This document shows, in pieces, positions 51,607 through 64,000 of a stretch of DNA of 64,000 bases. The stretch lies in the NCBI GenBank assembly GCA_020086605.1, contig JACBWW010000015.1, forward strand, positions 7,027,513 to 7,091,512. Reading direction: 5' to 3'. The DNA is from Lanius collurio (lineage: Eukaryota; Chordata; Aves; Passeriformes; Laniidae). Numbering within the stretch: the first letter of the stretch is position 1; every line of letters starts with the position of its first letter. The notes beneath the pieces were generated by a model. It worked only from the letters and a program-made list of their open reading frames with translations, searched no databases and had not been told where the DNA came from. Both the position numbers and the translations under genes were made by a program.

Positions 51607-54600
51607 CTATGAAAACAGTAAATAAGCAAACAAATAAATATATACATACAAAAGTGGTTCACGTTATTCAGAGGAACCCTCATAATACGGCAGTAGCAAA
51701 TAAAATATTCAGTTATTCAATGCAAATATCGAAACTTCCCTGTGGTAAATGAAGCTATTTTTCTAAATACTGTGAGTAAACAGTGAATTTAGTTCTTGAC
51801 AAACAATTAATTGAAGTACATCAAAAAACTCGCGCTTAACATTTCTCTTTTCAGCAGTGTTCTGAAATGACTGCTTGGCAAAAAGCTCACAGAGATTTAA
51901 ACAGAACACTAAAACTGAACGGGTTTCAAAAATGTCTTATTCTTCAATACATGAAGGACTTTGATTTTTTCCTTAAACTATCACTTGTTTAAACTTGGAT
52001 TTATAGTTACTCTGCACTTTGAAATGCTCCGCTTTAATTTTTTGGTAAGTTGGCTGCTACTAAGTAATTGCTACTGACACAATGTCAAAGGACTGCATCA
52101 AAGGCATAGAGCAAAGAGACTCTCAAAGCACTTTCAAATTCTGAAGATCTTCACGATAAGTGATAGGAGGAAAAAATACCCCAAAACACCCTACCCCCAC
52201 CCCCCATCCCCACAGAATACCCAGAAAAAGAAACCTCCATACAATGTGTAGTTGGTAAGCTGACTTCCCCTTTCCAAAGTCTGAATTCCTGGGTAAAGCT
52301 AAGAACTGCTTTTGCTTCTAAGCAAGATTATCTTCCTAGAGCTCTTTTTTCTTTTTTCTCCCCTTTGATTCATTCTGCCAAAAGCTAGTATTTTTATGAA
52401 AATTAAGAATCAAAATGTACCATTAGGAGTACATGAAATGTAGATCCACAGGAAGTAGTTCAAATAAAGTTAACTTTTTTCTAAATGCTTAACTTTCAAA
52501 AATATTTAGTAAAACAAATTGACAAAATTTTGACAAGCAAAGATGATGATCTACTGTATCTATGCTGAGGAATGGGAGGAAATTATTCACTGCTGCATAG
52601 AAATAACATGAAAACTCTAGCTCTTCTAATTAAAGGTTTAAATCAGTAAGTCATCCAGAACAAAAAGCATATATATAATGCATGCCAGAAATGTTATCAA
52701 AGTTATGAGAAAACACACTCAAAAAGCAGTTCCAGGGATGCAACATCTGATCAGCTTTCTACTAGGAAATACTTAAAGGCCTACAAAAATCTCACACCTA
52801 TGTAACTGTGATGCTTTGCACTTCATGTATGAAGTTTGTAAACCCCAAGAACACTGGACTCACCCATATTCTCTTACTGATTTTACACTACCGGCTGCAC
52901 AAAACTGGATGACACTCACTGGCTCCAAGTGAAATTGTCCTAGTTAGGGTTTCTTTTTTCTAGGACAGACAAATATTTGCCAAGCCACATGGTGCAGATC
53001 TGCTTGCTAAGCCATCCTTAAAACTGGGGATCAGAGGCTTTTGGAATTGTAAGCAAGAAGTGAGGAATGCCAGGCATGGCTGGTTACCTTCAAGCAAAGG
53101 ATGCTACAAATCCTGGCTGACAAAGATTCATGCTGAAAACACCTACTTTGGGACGGCTGAGAATGCTGGCTATTTAGGGCAAAGTGTTGTGAGCTCAGTG
53201 CTCTCCCATAAATCCCTGAGATACTGAGAAAAATCCATCACACTCTGCTAGTATGGCCTATGTTTCTAAGTTTTAGTATTAGAGGTAACTTACGTTACAT
53301 AATGTCAAAATGCAATCTAGTTTGCTTATTCTTCTATTACCACTTTTGCAGACATATTCCAAGAAAACACAGTTGTCATATTTTAATATAAAAGTCAGAG
53401 GTTCACATGTGGAAGTACTGAAGAACTTAATATAGCCTGATAAAAATAGTTCAGGTTATCAAAATATCTAACCTTTAATGCCATTAAAACGAACTCATTG
53501 ATTTCAATAATTCTTGAGTTCAAACAAGGCTAGTGTTCTAATAGTAATATTAAATTGCTTGGGTTTTAAGGTCAGAAGCATGAGGGAGAACCATAGGCTG
53601 CAATAGCATTAATCATGATTCTAAGCACAAATTCCTAAACTCATCTACTCTGAAGCAGTAACTGGTTCTTTAAAAGTAAGGCCCCGACATATTCACTTCA
53701 ACTAAATTTGTACCCTTGTCAGTATGGGGACAGCTGATGTGAATCACTTGGCTCCAAAAATGCAAGACTACTGAAACTATCAAAAGCAGGATAAAGTTTA
53801 CTTTTGTTACCCTTCATTCCTGCGCTGGTTTCTCTCCCTAAAAGTAGTTATTTAAATAGCAAGTTTGCAGGACACTGAAAGAAAGCTGAATAGTAGAGTT
53901 TACAGCTGGTTTCCTGTTGTCTATTTGCATTTTGATGCCAGTACTCTTTAAAAATATTAATTACATGTAGTTACTTTACCTGATAGCATTTAAAAGTCTA
54001 ATGTACCAGGAGACTGTCTTGCAAGTATAATATGGCTAAATAAATATATCCACTAAAATTAATCTAGCAAAAGGATAAATGTAAATTCAAATATAGTATA
54101 ATACACAAAACACTAATTGAAGTCTTGCTTGCGGCTCATATTTTGGAAGGGTAACATTGCCCTAAGAGGAAACAGGAAACAAAACATAATGTTGGTGCCA
54201 TCAGAAGTTCCTGTATAACAACTGAGAGTACTGTTTGGATTGTTGGGATTTCTTTTTAATAAATCCCTTAACTCCCTCATATCATACCATGGTGATTTTT
54301 CAGCTCTAACATCCTTTAAGTGTAAGGACTATTCAATGGAACGCTCTTGCACATCACTTTGTAGGACCAGTATTCAGACACCATCTCAACACTGTGACCC
54401 CTACAGGGACTGGACTTCATTAAATTCCCTCTGTGTACACACTAGTTTCACCTCTGCAGTCAGCACGAACCAGAGCTTAGCAAGGGATGTCAAGATGCAC
54501 AGCCAAACTCGCTGGGAAGTGCAAGGGTTTTGCAGTGCAAGTGCTTTAGCTCTGAAGAAATCTAAACTGCCTTCAGACCCTCAAGTAAATATCTCCCTTG

Positions 54601-54883
54601 TCGGCAACTGAAGGACATGTTTTTTCTTTTTTTTCAAGTTGCTCTATTGTTTAACAAGATACAAAAGCACTTGAGAAAATGGGTTTCTCCATTTCACTTC
54701 TGCCTAAGGGTAAACAAATTGCATTTTGAAGACCTTAAAATACAGTTTCTGGAATGTTTTAAAACTGCTAAAAGGCTCCATTGTAAAACTCTAAGTATGC
54801 TCACATGCCTCTTTTATCCAGAGGATAATGACTGGAAGAGCTCCCATTTCGAAAGCATTTCTAGCTGTTGAAGAAGGGAATGG

Positions 54884-54898
54884 AAAAAAAAAAAAAAA
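54884..54898. repeat. A15 homopolymer
   Basis: A simple run just after the stop of a 84-codon open frame (54617-54871). I looked for a processed pseudogene ending in this tail and recognised none. Confidence 0.95.
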
Positions 54899-57779
54899 GG
54901 AAAAATAATGCAGTATTATTCTAGCATTTCCTTTCTGCCTATATACTTTTCTTTCTAACTTCTCCATCTTTTTTGCTACCTTGACAATTTAAACTATTCT
55001 GCATCAAGCTGGAAGCAGCTCTGATTTAGTCATTATACACAGGCTGACTCTCTGGTGTAATGGCTGGATATTAACAACAACTAAGTGTGGCTACTTGTAA
55101 GTACATACAAGAAAGCCCATACAATTCTACATCCCATCTCAGGAAGACAAGTTCTGAGTAGGTGAATATGACATCACAAGATGGAGTGTGCTAATGAATC
55201 TGGATTCTGAACTTTTGCTGAACACATATTTAACCATAAACTGATGGACTCAAGTGAAATAAAGTTAACCACAACATGTAAGTTAACACAAATGCTAAAG
55301 AAGGCAACAGAAGAAATTCTTCATTTTAGAGGTAATGTATAAACAGTCAGACCAAAAATTTAATAAATTTATGCTACAAAATGCATAATGAATTCAGCAC
55401 GAAAATGGTTTTAGGTGTTTAAACAAATAACCAAATAGTGTTGGGTTCCAATACATTAAATAAAATTTTATCAATTATTATTAATCTCTGTCTTAGCAAA
55501 TTACTTAACCATACCTCATAGGAGATATGATATTCTGGAAATACACATTTACTATTTGTACATCCTGGATTTTTATGTACTTAAATGGCAGCAACACTCC
55601 ATGAACAGTGTGAAGTGTTAGATCTCCATGTGCCTGTAACTGCAAGAGCAACAATACTCTTTTGGTAGGTGTAAGGACCTTAGAAATGGAAAGCACGACT
55701 TCAGAACATTATGGTTCCTTCCAACATATGAAGTAAGGCTTCTTTCTGGTGGAAACCAATATATGAGAAAGGAGAAGACTCGGGCACACCTGCCAGTACC
55801 TCAATCTAACACAAAAGCAAAGCTTACACATACTTTTTACTGACATGTCAATACACATGGGTGAGAAACCAGCTCAGCTGAGTAGCTGAAACATACTCAG
55901 GGTTTTCCCCTCCCAAACATCTCTGTAAGTACCCCACAAATAGTGCAGTCTGCCTCTACAACCCTTAGCCTCTTGAACTTGTGAACTATTTTCATCATTG
56001 CAGAACTATTATAATGGCAAATATCCCACTGTGTTGGCTTTTGATTGACTGTCAAAAAATCCTACAACAACTTATCATCCAACCATTTGTTACATGTAGT
56101 ATGCACCTTTGAGTTACACATTTTTAAGTGTTTCAGTCCAAAAGGGATTACCCACCTACAGGAATATTACATGCAGCATCTGCCTTGCTATTTTATTTTC
56201 ACATTAACCTCAAACCTTTTGGGATGCAAGACAGATACAGTACTACATAAACTCAGAAGACTTCTCCTCCAGAGAAGACTCAACATCTGGTTCAATTACA
56301 GAGAATATGATAAGCACAAAAAAATTGCATAATTACCAAAAACTCACTCGCAGACTATTAGATCCCTCAGAGGGAAAAAAGAAAAGCTCCTCTACTTTGA
56401 CATTTGAACACTTGAACTAAAACAAGTGCCTTCATTGAATAATTAATTTATTTTTATTTTCACTCTGTGAAGGCATACAATTAGGGGGGACTCAGGCAAG
56501 AGAAGAGGATATATCAATGGAAATACATGTGTTTTTTTTTTAAAAAAGAAGATATAATTACAGAAATTACAGATTCCCCTTGAGCCTGAAGGTTTGCTCA
56601 CTGGCTCTAGGGATATTTTACTAAACACCAAGGTATAACTGAATGCTGCACTAACTAAGCATCATATGATGATCAGCATAACCACTTCCAATTGTTTTAT
56701 GAATTTTAGGAACTAACCTTATTTAGACATAAGCACTTGTTCACACTCAGGGAAAGATTCACACGGTACATAAAGGCAGGGAAGAAGTAACTGAGCTTAG
56801 ACACCATTGGGGATATATCAAGAGAAGCATAAAAACAACCACTGTTTGATTCCTCTTTGTTCTTGGAATAAATGCTTCTGTATAGTGTTGGTAAACAGTG
56901 TTATGTAAAACGTGTAATTTACTACTTTTTTTGTATCCTTCTAATACAGATCATTCTCAGGACTCTAAGCTCTGACCAACTACTCTGATCAAAAAAGACA
57001 ATAACAAAAGAATCAGAACTCACTGAGCAATTAATTCCTTTATCAAAATAAAATTAAGGATAACTTTCTAAAGAATGGCATCACTGAATATATGAACATA
57101 TGTTCATCATAAATCAGCTGCAAAATCCCAATATGTTCATTTACCAAATTTCTGTCTGGTATTATCAAAAGTATATGAAAACAGACATGCCCATGAAGCT
57201 TCTTCCCCAGTAGCTGGAAAGTCATAAAACTATTCACTTTGAAAGAGTTCCCCTTTTTCTGATTATAATATATTCTAGCACAAGACTATCAAAATGAAAT
57301 CTTAGCACTATGGCAGCCAAATCTAAAGCCAAGTACTCCAGCAAAATCCATTCTGGTACGGTGTCTGGTGGAGGATATCAGAGATGAAAACCAAAATATT
57401 ATGCCCCCTAAGGATGTGCTTGATGTAAAGGCAGCCTGATCTATGGAAGAGGTATAAAATCCAAGCATCACACTATCTCATCTCTACACCTTTATGCTTA
57501 AGCTCTGAACACTGCCTGTGTTGCTCTCCTTTTCTGTATCTCTTCAGTGTCAGAGTAAAAAACAAAAAAGGCCCCATATCTGAACTGAGATCTGTGTATA
57601 AGTACCACGCACAGTGAACAGGTACAAATACAGCCCTTTAAGTGCCTGTGAAGCTCCCATCACTGTAAAATGAAAGCATCACATGTAGCAATTTGGATCT
57701 ACCATGAATCTTTCCTAAAGATAGCAGGAGCAGGCACTACATGGCCTAAAAATATCAGCAAGTCGTTTTTAAGCCCCAG

Positions 57780-57990
57780 GCTACACATTTCCTGTCAGGA
57801 TCCTTCTCTGGGATTCTGTTCCTCTAGGTGGGGAGCAGGGGCTGCAGGAGATGCAGTGGCAGGCTTTGGGGTGGGCAGCATCTTCCCTGCATGAGGGGGC
57901 ACCCACCTCTCTATGCCATCCACTGACAGCTCCCATTGGTCCTGCACCCCTGCTGGGCAGCCACTGCCTGCCAAAATTGCTGCCCATCAG
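57780..57990. other. GC-richer patch of unknown origin
   Basis: This segment is clearly richer in G and C than its surroundings, with GGTGGGGAGCAGGGGCTGCA, GGCTTTGGGGTGGGCAGCAT and CCCCTGCTGGGCAGCCACTG. Open frames exist on both strands (60-86 codons), but none shows a domain or splice pattern that I recognise. It may be a fragment of an unlisted repeat or a small regulatory island. Confidence 0.35.
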
Positions 57991-60005
57991 AAAGGCTTTG
58001 ATGATGAAGATATGGCTGGTCAGTAAAACATAGAAAACCACTATTTGCTATCAAGAGAAGGTGGTAAAGGCTCTAAATCTAGAAACTTTCAAAAGATCTT
58101 TCAAAAAGAATGAAAAAATAAAAATACATCAAGATATAATTACTGCCTTTTATTTTTACTCCATTTTTACGTACTTTTAAACGTTTTCAAAACTGTATAT
58201 CTGAATTGTTTTCCAAATCCTTGGCTTGAGGCCATATAATAGAGACTTTAGGACATGATGAATTTCTTCATATGCTCCGATTTCCTGTGCCACTTATTTG
58301 TTATGCCACAGCAAATAAGTGTTCATTGCACTGACATTTACATTAGTAGAAATAATTAGACCAGCACATCAAAAAAAGGGCAGCACTTGATTTAGTCTGC
58401 GACATCTGAATGACTCAAGGTTATTTTATTTTTGAAACACTTACATCAGACTTTTTGTGCTTGTAGATTCTAGAATGTCTTGGACAACCCTAGCAGCATC
58501 ATGCCATCAATTCCAAATCAAAGCTGTTAATAATGTTATTTAGGAAATGCCAAGCTCCCCAAGCATTTCATTATAGAGACTTTTATAGACAGGTATAAAA
58601 AGCTGTTATTGCTGCACTCTGGTTATATATTTCAGGTCACAAAACTGCATCAAAAAAATTAAGTTAAAACATGAGCACAGAACTCCAGAGGAGTATGGAC
58701 TCCATATCTGTTGAATGTGAAACATTGTGAATTGCCAAAGGTAACCTACAAAGTCTGGCAATGAACCTTGGCTTCCCAAATGACACAGCTTGAACTGACT
58801 GTAGGATAGGAGGCGGAGTCTAGACTTAAGGGATAATAAAGAAAACATAAAACAACAATAGTAAAAAAATATTCCTCAGACCAAGCAACTCCCATCTCTT
58901 TCTTCCTGCTGACCTATGATGATAGATTTGCTCAATAACTGAAACACCTCTTTTCTTGTTTTATTGTCACTTGTCTCATTTCCAATTTGAGGAAAAGAAA
59001 CCAAACTCAAGTAAAATGAGTGTCCATGATGAACCTAAATGAACCAAGCTGACCATGTGCTGCTTCTCCAAGTCTTTTTCAACTGAAGACTTCCTTGACA
59101 CCACAACAGGGTCAGCTTGCAGAAGAGCCTGCATCTGTATTTGATTGTTCATTTTCAGGAAGTTCACAAATTATATCTGAAATTGTGTTAATGCTGCATT
59201 TTTTTAATAACTACCTTTTTCAGAAATTATTTTTAACATCAAAAGACCTCAAAGGGATTTGAAGAGACTCAGAAGGATTTTTGCCAGTATTGGTTGGTTT
59301 TGAACCAAAAAAGACGTGTAAGACCATTCTGATGAACAACATCAACAATGGCTTCGAGTGACTCCTGGAAGACTATTTATATGCTAGGTTGCTGGGTGTT
59401 TAACCCTATGCAATATGGATAGAGAAAGTTTCAAGCATGTACTTTTATATAAACAGCCTTCTTCTTCCTAAAAAAACAAAACAAATCCAAAAATCAACAA
59501 AACACCAAATCCCTAAAATCAAAACAGAACCCTATGTTCATGGAAAGAATCAGTTTGTTACTAATTTTGTAATTTCTAGAAGGCTGAATAATAAAAATAT
59601 GATCGTGCTTTTTGTTAATAGACTCTTCATATACATATTTTACCTGAAGTTTAGAAAAATGTCTTTAGATTTTTACTATGCTAAGTAAAAAGTAATGCTG
59701 TTTTGCATTGGCTACCGCCGTAACTTAATACAAAAAGTGCTTTTGCAGTATTCAAGTGTCAGGTGTTTTAAGCAGAAATACATTTCTTGCTTTATCTGTT
59801 CACTGGTGATTAAAAATCTTATTTCCTTATGATAACTTCTTAAGTAATTTTCCTTTGCATTTCTCTTACTAGAAGTGCATTCTCTCCTAGGAAACATTTT
59901 ATAAACACTAAAGAATGTCCACTACAGTTAGGTTATCCCTAATGAGTAAAAGTCAACTTATGTGTTGCTTTATGCGGTAACAAGAATAATTTCAGAAGTA
60001 TTTTC

Positions 60006-60020
60006 TTTTTTTTTTTTTTT
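60006..60020. repeat. T15 homopolymer
   Basis: A pyrimidine run within TTTTC(T15)CCTCTTCTG. Low-complexity sequence only. Confidence 0.95.
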
Positions 60021-62552
60021 CCTCTTCTGTTTCACCTCTTACTTATAAAAATGTAAGTTGCTTCATGACTGCAACACTGTTCAAATCTCTGTGATACAAC
60101 TGATAACAGTTTTGCAGCAAATCTGAAACCACTGGTCCAGCAGATGCTGTAATATTAGAAAAAAGATATCTACCAGTTATTACTGCTTTTCTTAAATAAC
60201 CCAAGCTGATCAATATTTTCAATAGAAATGGCTATTTTTTGGGATTTTCCACATTCTATTGTAGTAGAAGCATTGTAAGAGAAAGGTCAGATGTAGAAAC
60301 TAACTTGAGCCAAATTTTCTACCTGAAACATTTTAGCATTACTTAAAAATTTGCTACAAAAAAATCACTTTCTGTAGAATGAGATAGCATATTCTATATT
60401 TTTGACTACAGTATAACATAGAAATTAATTTGACCCCTCCAAATATTTGTAGAAGCTAATTCTATGAGTACATTTTTTAATTGTTCAAAAAAGAAAAAGA
60501 ATAGACTTTTTAACAAGTATTTTAATGAGCTTTAAATTATAATCTGTAGTTACATCACTATACAGTGAAACAGCTCTGCATACAGGTGAAATACAGTGAC
60601 TTTTTATTTTATGCATTTGTCTGAATATTTTTAGAAATAGCAGAGGGAAAATGGTGATTCGTTTGAATAGTATTTTAAAAGTTTCTTGCTGATCTATGCC
60701 ACAACAAAATTCATGTTCCATAGACACCTATTTGCAGAATACTTAAGATTTTGGCTTAAAAAACCCATTTTGTAAATTGTAGTTTATGTTGCACTGGATT
60801 TAAGAAAAAACCCAATGTTTAGTTAACTAAAGTAATTAATCCATGTTGGAAAAGAATTATCATCCTGCACTTCAAGGAACATCTTAAACTAATCTGCCCA
60901 AATGACAGAAAAAACTCTTATCAGCAGGCTTTTGATGCTGCAGCATATGCATTATTACTCAACCTCTCAGAATTCTTTCCTTATGTGGGCACTGGATAGT
61001 AATTTCCATTGTTTAAGAGATTTTCAAACAAAGTCCTCAGGCTGCTGCAGAAAACAAGCCGATTAAACATGACTGACAGGTTTACATTCTTGTTCAGTCA
61101 TCGTAAGACAACATGAAGCTGATAAGGGGACCTCTTGCAAGGTCTTTGGAAGCACGACAATTTCTGTGCTCTGCGTGATCTCAATGCAGATCTACCGAGA
61201 CCAAAGAGTCTTCCTAGAGCTTCCAGCATGATGAAGTTTGCACCTAAAGGAACTAAAAATTTTGGTGGTTGCACATGTTCACAGTCAATCACGAAGTCTG
61301 AGACTCAACTACTTAAAATAGTTCCTAAGCTCTGAGCTAAAGACATTGCTTCACTTCCCTATATAAAGTCAGATTGCATTTAAAGATTGCATTTATACTG
61401 CACTTTTTTTTTCCCCCCCATCTGCACCATACCTCTTTTTACTACCATTAATAGTTTTTAGTATTTTGGGGATTTTCACTTTATTAATTTGTTTAGGTTT
61501 CATCATTCTTTCTCAAGCTGACTTAGGTTCCTGCTTGTTTCATACTCAGTCCCCCAGTCATTTCCTTTCTTGTAAGAGTTTTTAAGTCAAGCTATTCCCA
61601 CGTTTATACCTTTTTATAGGTAACTCTAAAAATTAAGTAAATTGAGGGAGATTTCACAAACTAGCACTGTTTAATATACTCCTTTCATGCTAGAAAAAGT
61701 TTTTCACTCTTACTTTCTAGCAATGAAACAATAACAAAATTATATAAGAAATATCTTAACATATTAAACAAGATTAGATTTGGTTCACCTGTAAATGAAT
61801 CCAGTTAATGGAAAGAACAAGTAAATTGATACTGAAGCATCATAATACTTAGGTATTATGTCAGTTCCTGTTGCTACCCTGTCATGTCCACTTTCATTAT
61901 TGAAACACCAAAATAAATTGACTACTACAGAAAATTTAAAGGATTTTTTGTGAAGATCAACAATCAGTTGCGGAATCATAAAAATGTATCTGGAAGTTCC
62001 TTTGAGATAAAATCTTACCCCACCTCAAATCTGGACAGGGTATGCCTAAATTACATCTGCCCTTGCAGACTTCCAACAGAAGAGATTGCACAAGCACTCA
62101 AGGCAATTTCCTTCAATACTTCATTAATCTTGCAATTAGGAAATTTCCCCTTTCATCTAACCTGCATTACTTGCCATAATTTAAGCCTTTCATTTCTTTG
62201 TTCTTTTCACCAGGGACAGGAATAACATATTTCCTTTCCAGAAGCTACATTTCACAGACATGAAAATTATTTTCTCTCCTAGATTAAATGTTATCATTTT
62301 TTCAACTTCTTCTTAGCTCTTGTTGCTGACCCTGAAATATATGAAACTTTGAGAACAGCATTGCTTTGTTAGTAATTGGATAAGGCTAAGAATAGCAAGT
62401 ATAAAATGCTTATTAAAAACCCCCAAACAAACCAACAAGAAACATGATTACTAAATGGACAAAGAACTAAGACAAGTGCCAGGAGGCTACATTCTCTAAA
62501 AATAAGCAAGATTAAGTTATTTACTGTAACGTGCTTTTTTCCCATCTGAAAA

Positions 62553-62592
62553 TAAAATAGCCTAGCTATTGTGTTAAAATAGCCTAGCTATT
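62553..62592. repeat. 18-bp direct repeat with 4-bp spacer
   Basis: TAAAATAGCCTAGCTATT occurs at 62553-62570 and again at 62575-62592, separated by GTGT. This is a 22-bp period present about 1.8 times. It is probably a small local duplication. Confidence 0.9.
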
Positions 62593-63391
62593 CCAAGTTG
62601 TGCTTCACAAGTACTTCATATTTCCTTCCAATCCAACCTGCCACTATTTTATGAAGCAGCAGTGAATTCTCCTAATTAAAGTGGACAAATGACTAAAATG
62701 TTTAGAAATAATTAAGGTAGTCAAGATTAAAATATGTTATAAAGATAAAATGATACTGAACTTCAACAGGATTCATATACTTAAAATTACCAAACTACTA
62801 GTAATTATGATCAAACATGTCTTGTACTTATGGTTGTGCCTGAATCACTGCTAAGTTTTCCCCTAGCAGTGAGAGCATATTTAAAGGATTCACATATGCA
62901 AAGAAATTCATCCCCATGCAGGAAAGTAAGAACAGGAGTGAAGGAGGGAAGACTTATGAGAGATTCAGATTCAAACAATGACCTCTTTTTCTCTGAACCA
63001 AAAATTTTGATACTGGACAAACTGATGATTTAAGATGACCTTTCCTTTTTATGCCAATAGTTTTCAATCACAAAAACAATCACAGTGTATTTCACTAAAA
63101 GGAATACTGTAATTAGTTAAATCTAATTTTATCAACAGCCAGAATGAGAATAACATATTAAAGTAATGTGAACAGCTTTGATTGATACACTGAGTTTTAA
63201 TTTCCAATTCCCTTGTCTCCCACTCTTTTGTTAGGAAATGAAGGCTACACATCACTGAGCAAGCTACTGTAACTCAAATGTAGCTTCAAGGATTTGACCT
63301 TCAATTTTTCTCACACTTCCCCCCCCTGTGGTATATAGACACCAAATTTATAGGTGTGGAGCTATGAACAAAGATTTTAGATTTAAAATAT

Positions 63392-63409
63392 AAAAAAAAA
63401 AAAAAAAAA
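63392..63409. repeat. A18 homopolymer
   Basis: A simple run preceded by AT-rich sequence. No retroposed body was recognised beside it. Confidence 0.95.
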
Positions 63410-63739
63410 GAACTCACAGCAACAAATGAAGATGAGCATTAAAATTCATTATTATAGTTCTTTGGGAAGAAGAACCTATATACACCTTTGCTTTAGACTA
63501 TTTGAAAAAGTCTTCCTTAAAATGCAAAATAATAATACTCTTCCAATGTGAGCTCACTTCCTGAGTTAAAACCTTTCATTTTCTAAGAACTAGGACCTTA
63601 TCCCATGTCCAAAGCTAAGTATTAAAATTTTTGTTTAGTTAAAATAATATACTCATCCTAATTTTCACTGGTACCCACAACTCCTACTGATGTTACATTT
63701 TAAGTCTGAAAATGCTAATGTTAGTTACTATAACTAAAC

Positions 63740-64000
63740 AACTTGTACTTCAGCCCATCCTGTGGCACTGCACTGAGGAATTAATGCAAAGTCTGTGCTC
63801 AAGAGACACTAAACGCTGCTAAAAACATGGCAGGGAAGAAGTGTTCCTACACTTGCCATGGCTCTCAGCCCTGAGAACAGGTGCAGCAAGGTGTGACAGA
63901 CCCTTCTGATGGCCCTGTCTGAGGGCAGCTTTCCAGCAAACCCCAGGCAGCAGAGAATCCCGCAGCCTCCTGCTGGGTCACAGCTGTGGTACCAGTAAAG
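63740..64000. other. GC-richer segment at the right edge, unassigned
   Basis: Base composition changes at about 63.75 kb to sequence such as CATGGCAGGGAAGAAGTG, GGCCCTGTCTGAGGGCAGC and CAGCCTCCTGCTGGGTCACA. It runs off the window. It could be the edge of an interspersed repeat; I do not recognise a gene. Confidence 0.3.

Larger units (their letters stand above)
51607..64000 (-). other. GALNTL6: GALNTL6 intron, upstream part (open at right edge)
   Basis: This is the intron before the stem exon, at least 12.4 kb; its 3' end is TTACTGTTTTCATAG. No exon for the signal anchor was recognised. It contains A or T homopolymers, an 18-bp direct repeat at 62.55 kb, and two GC-richer patches at about 57.8 kb and 63.8 kb that I cannot assign. 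GALNTL6 is known in mammals for very large introns, so the absence of the next exon is not surprising. Confidence 0.78.

Noticed and set aside
54240..54611. 123-codon plus-strand frame followed by a further frame and an A15 run, suggesting a retrocopy
   Set aside because: Neither frame resembles a known protein, and there is no AATAAA signal placed properly before the A run.
1..64000. CRISPR arrays, tRNA or rRNA genes, operons or phage-like modules
   Set aside because: No regularly spaced identical repeats, no cloverleaf with a TTCGA-type arm, and no cluster of long same-strand frames; the spliced gene and CR1 elements place the window in a bird nuclear genome.

Overview
This window looks like AT-rich nuclear intronic DNA from a bird. 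The evidence is three CR1 LINE 3' ends carrying the avian terminal TCATAGAAT-type motif, two copies of a dispersed bird LTR-type repeat, and spliced, GC-richer coding exons separated by introns of 13 to 21 kb. Nothing bacterial, plasmid-like or CRISPR-like is present. A songbird is plausible from the LTR family, but the species cannot be fixed from the sequence.

The only gene I can support lies on the minus strand. Three consecutive internal exons sit at 51498-51606, 30606-30744 and 16870-17036. Each is bounded by AG/GT splice sites, and their phases (0-1, 1-2, 2-1) join without a break. Together they encode 138 codons that match a polypeptide N-acetylgalactosaminyltransferase, best GALNTL6. 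The encoded part is the end of the Golgi-lumen stem and the start of the GT-A catalytic domain, including [13 protein letters not shown] and ILVDDFSD. The signal-anchor exon, the DxH exon, the rest of the catalytic domain and the ricin-like lectin domain were not found and should lie beyond the two ends.

Layout from left to right: 1-16869 is intron, with an LTR/CR1 cluster at 2.0-4.7 kb; then the 16.9 kb exon; then 17037-30605, an intron with a CR1 at 25.8-26.4 kb, a 10-base assembly gap and a strong hairpin beside a T26 run; then the 30.6 kb exon; then 30745-51497, an intron with a 28-bp tandem duplication, a truncated LTR copy and a two-way hairpin; then the 51.5 kb exon; and 51607-64000 is intron with simple repeats and GC-richer patches of unknown origin.

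I found no previously undescribed system. The unexplained items are small: hairpins, short duplications and a few GC-rich islands. They are reported with modest scores.
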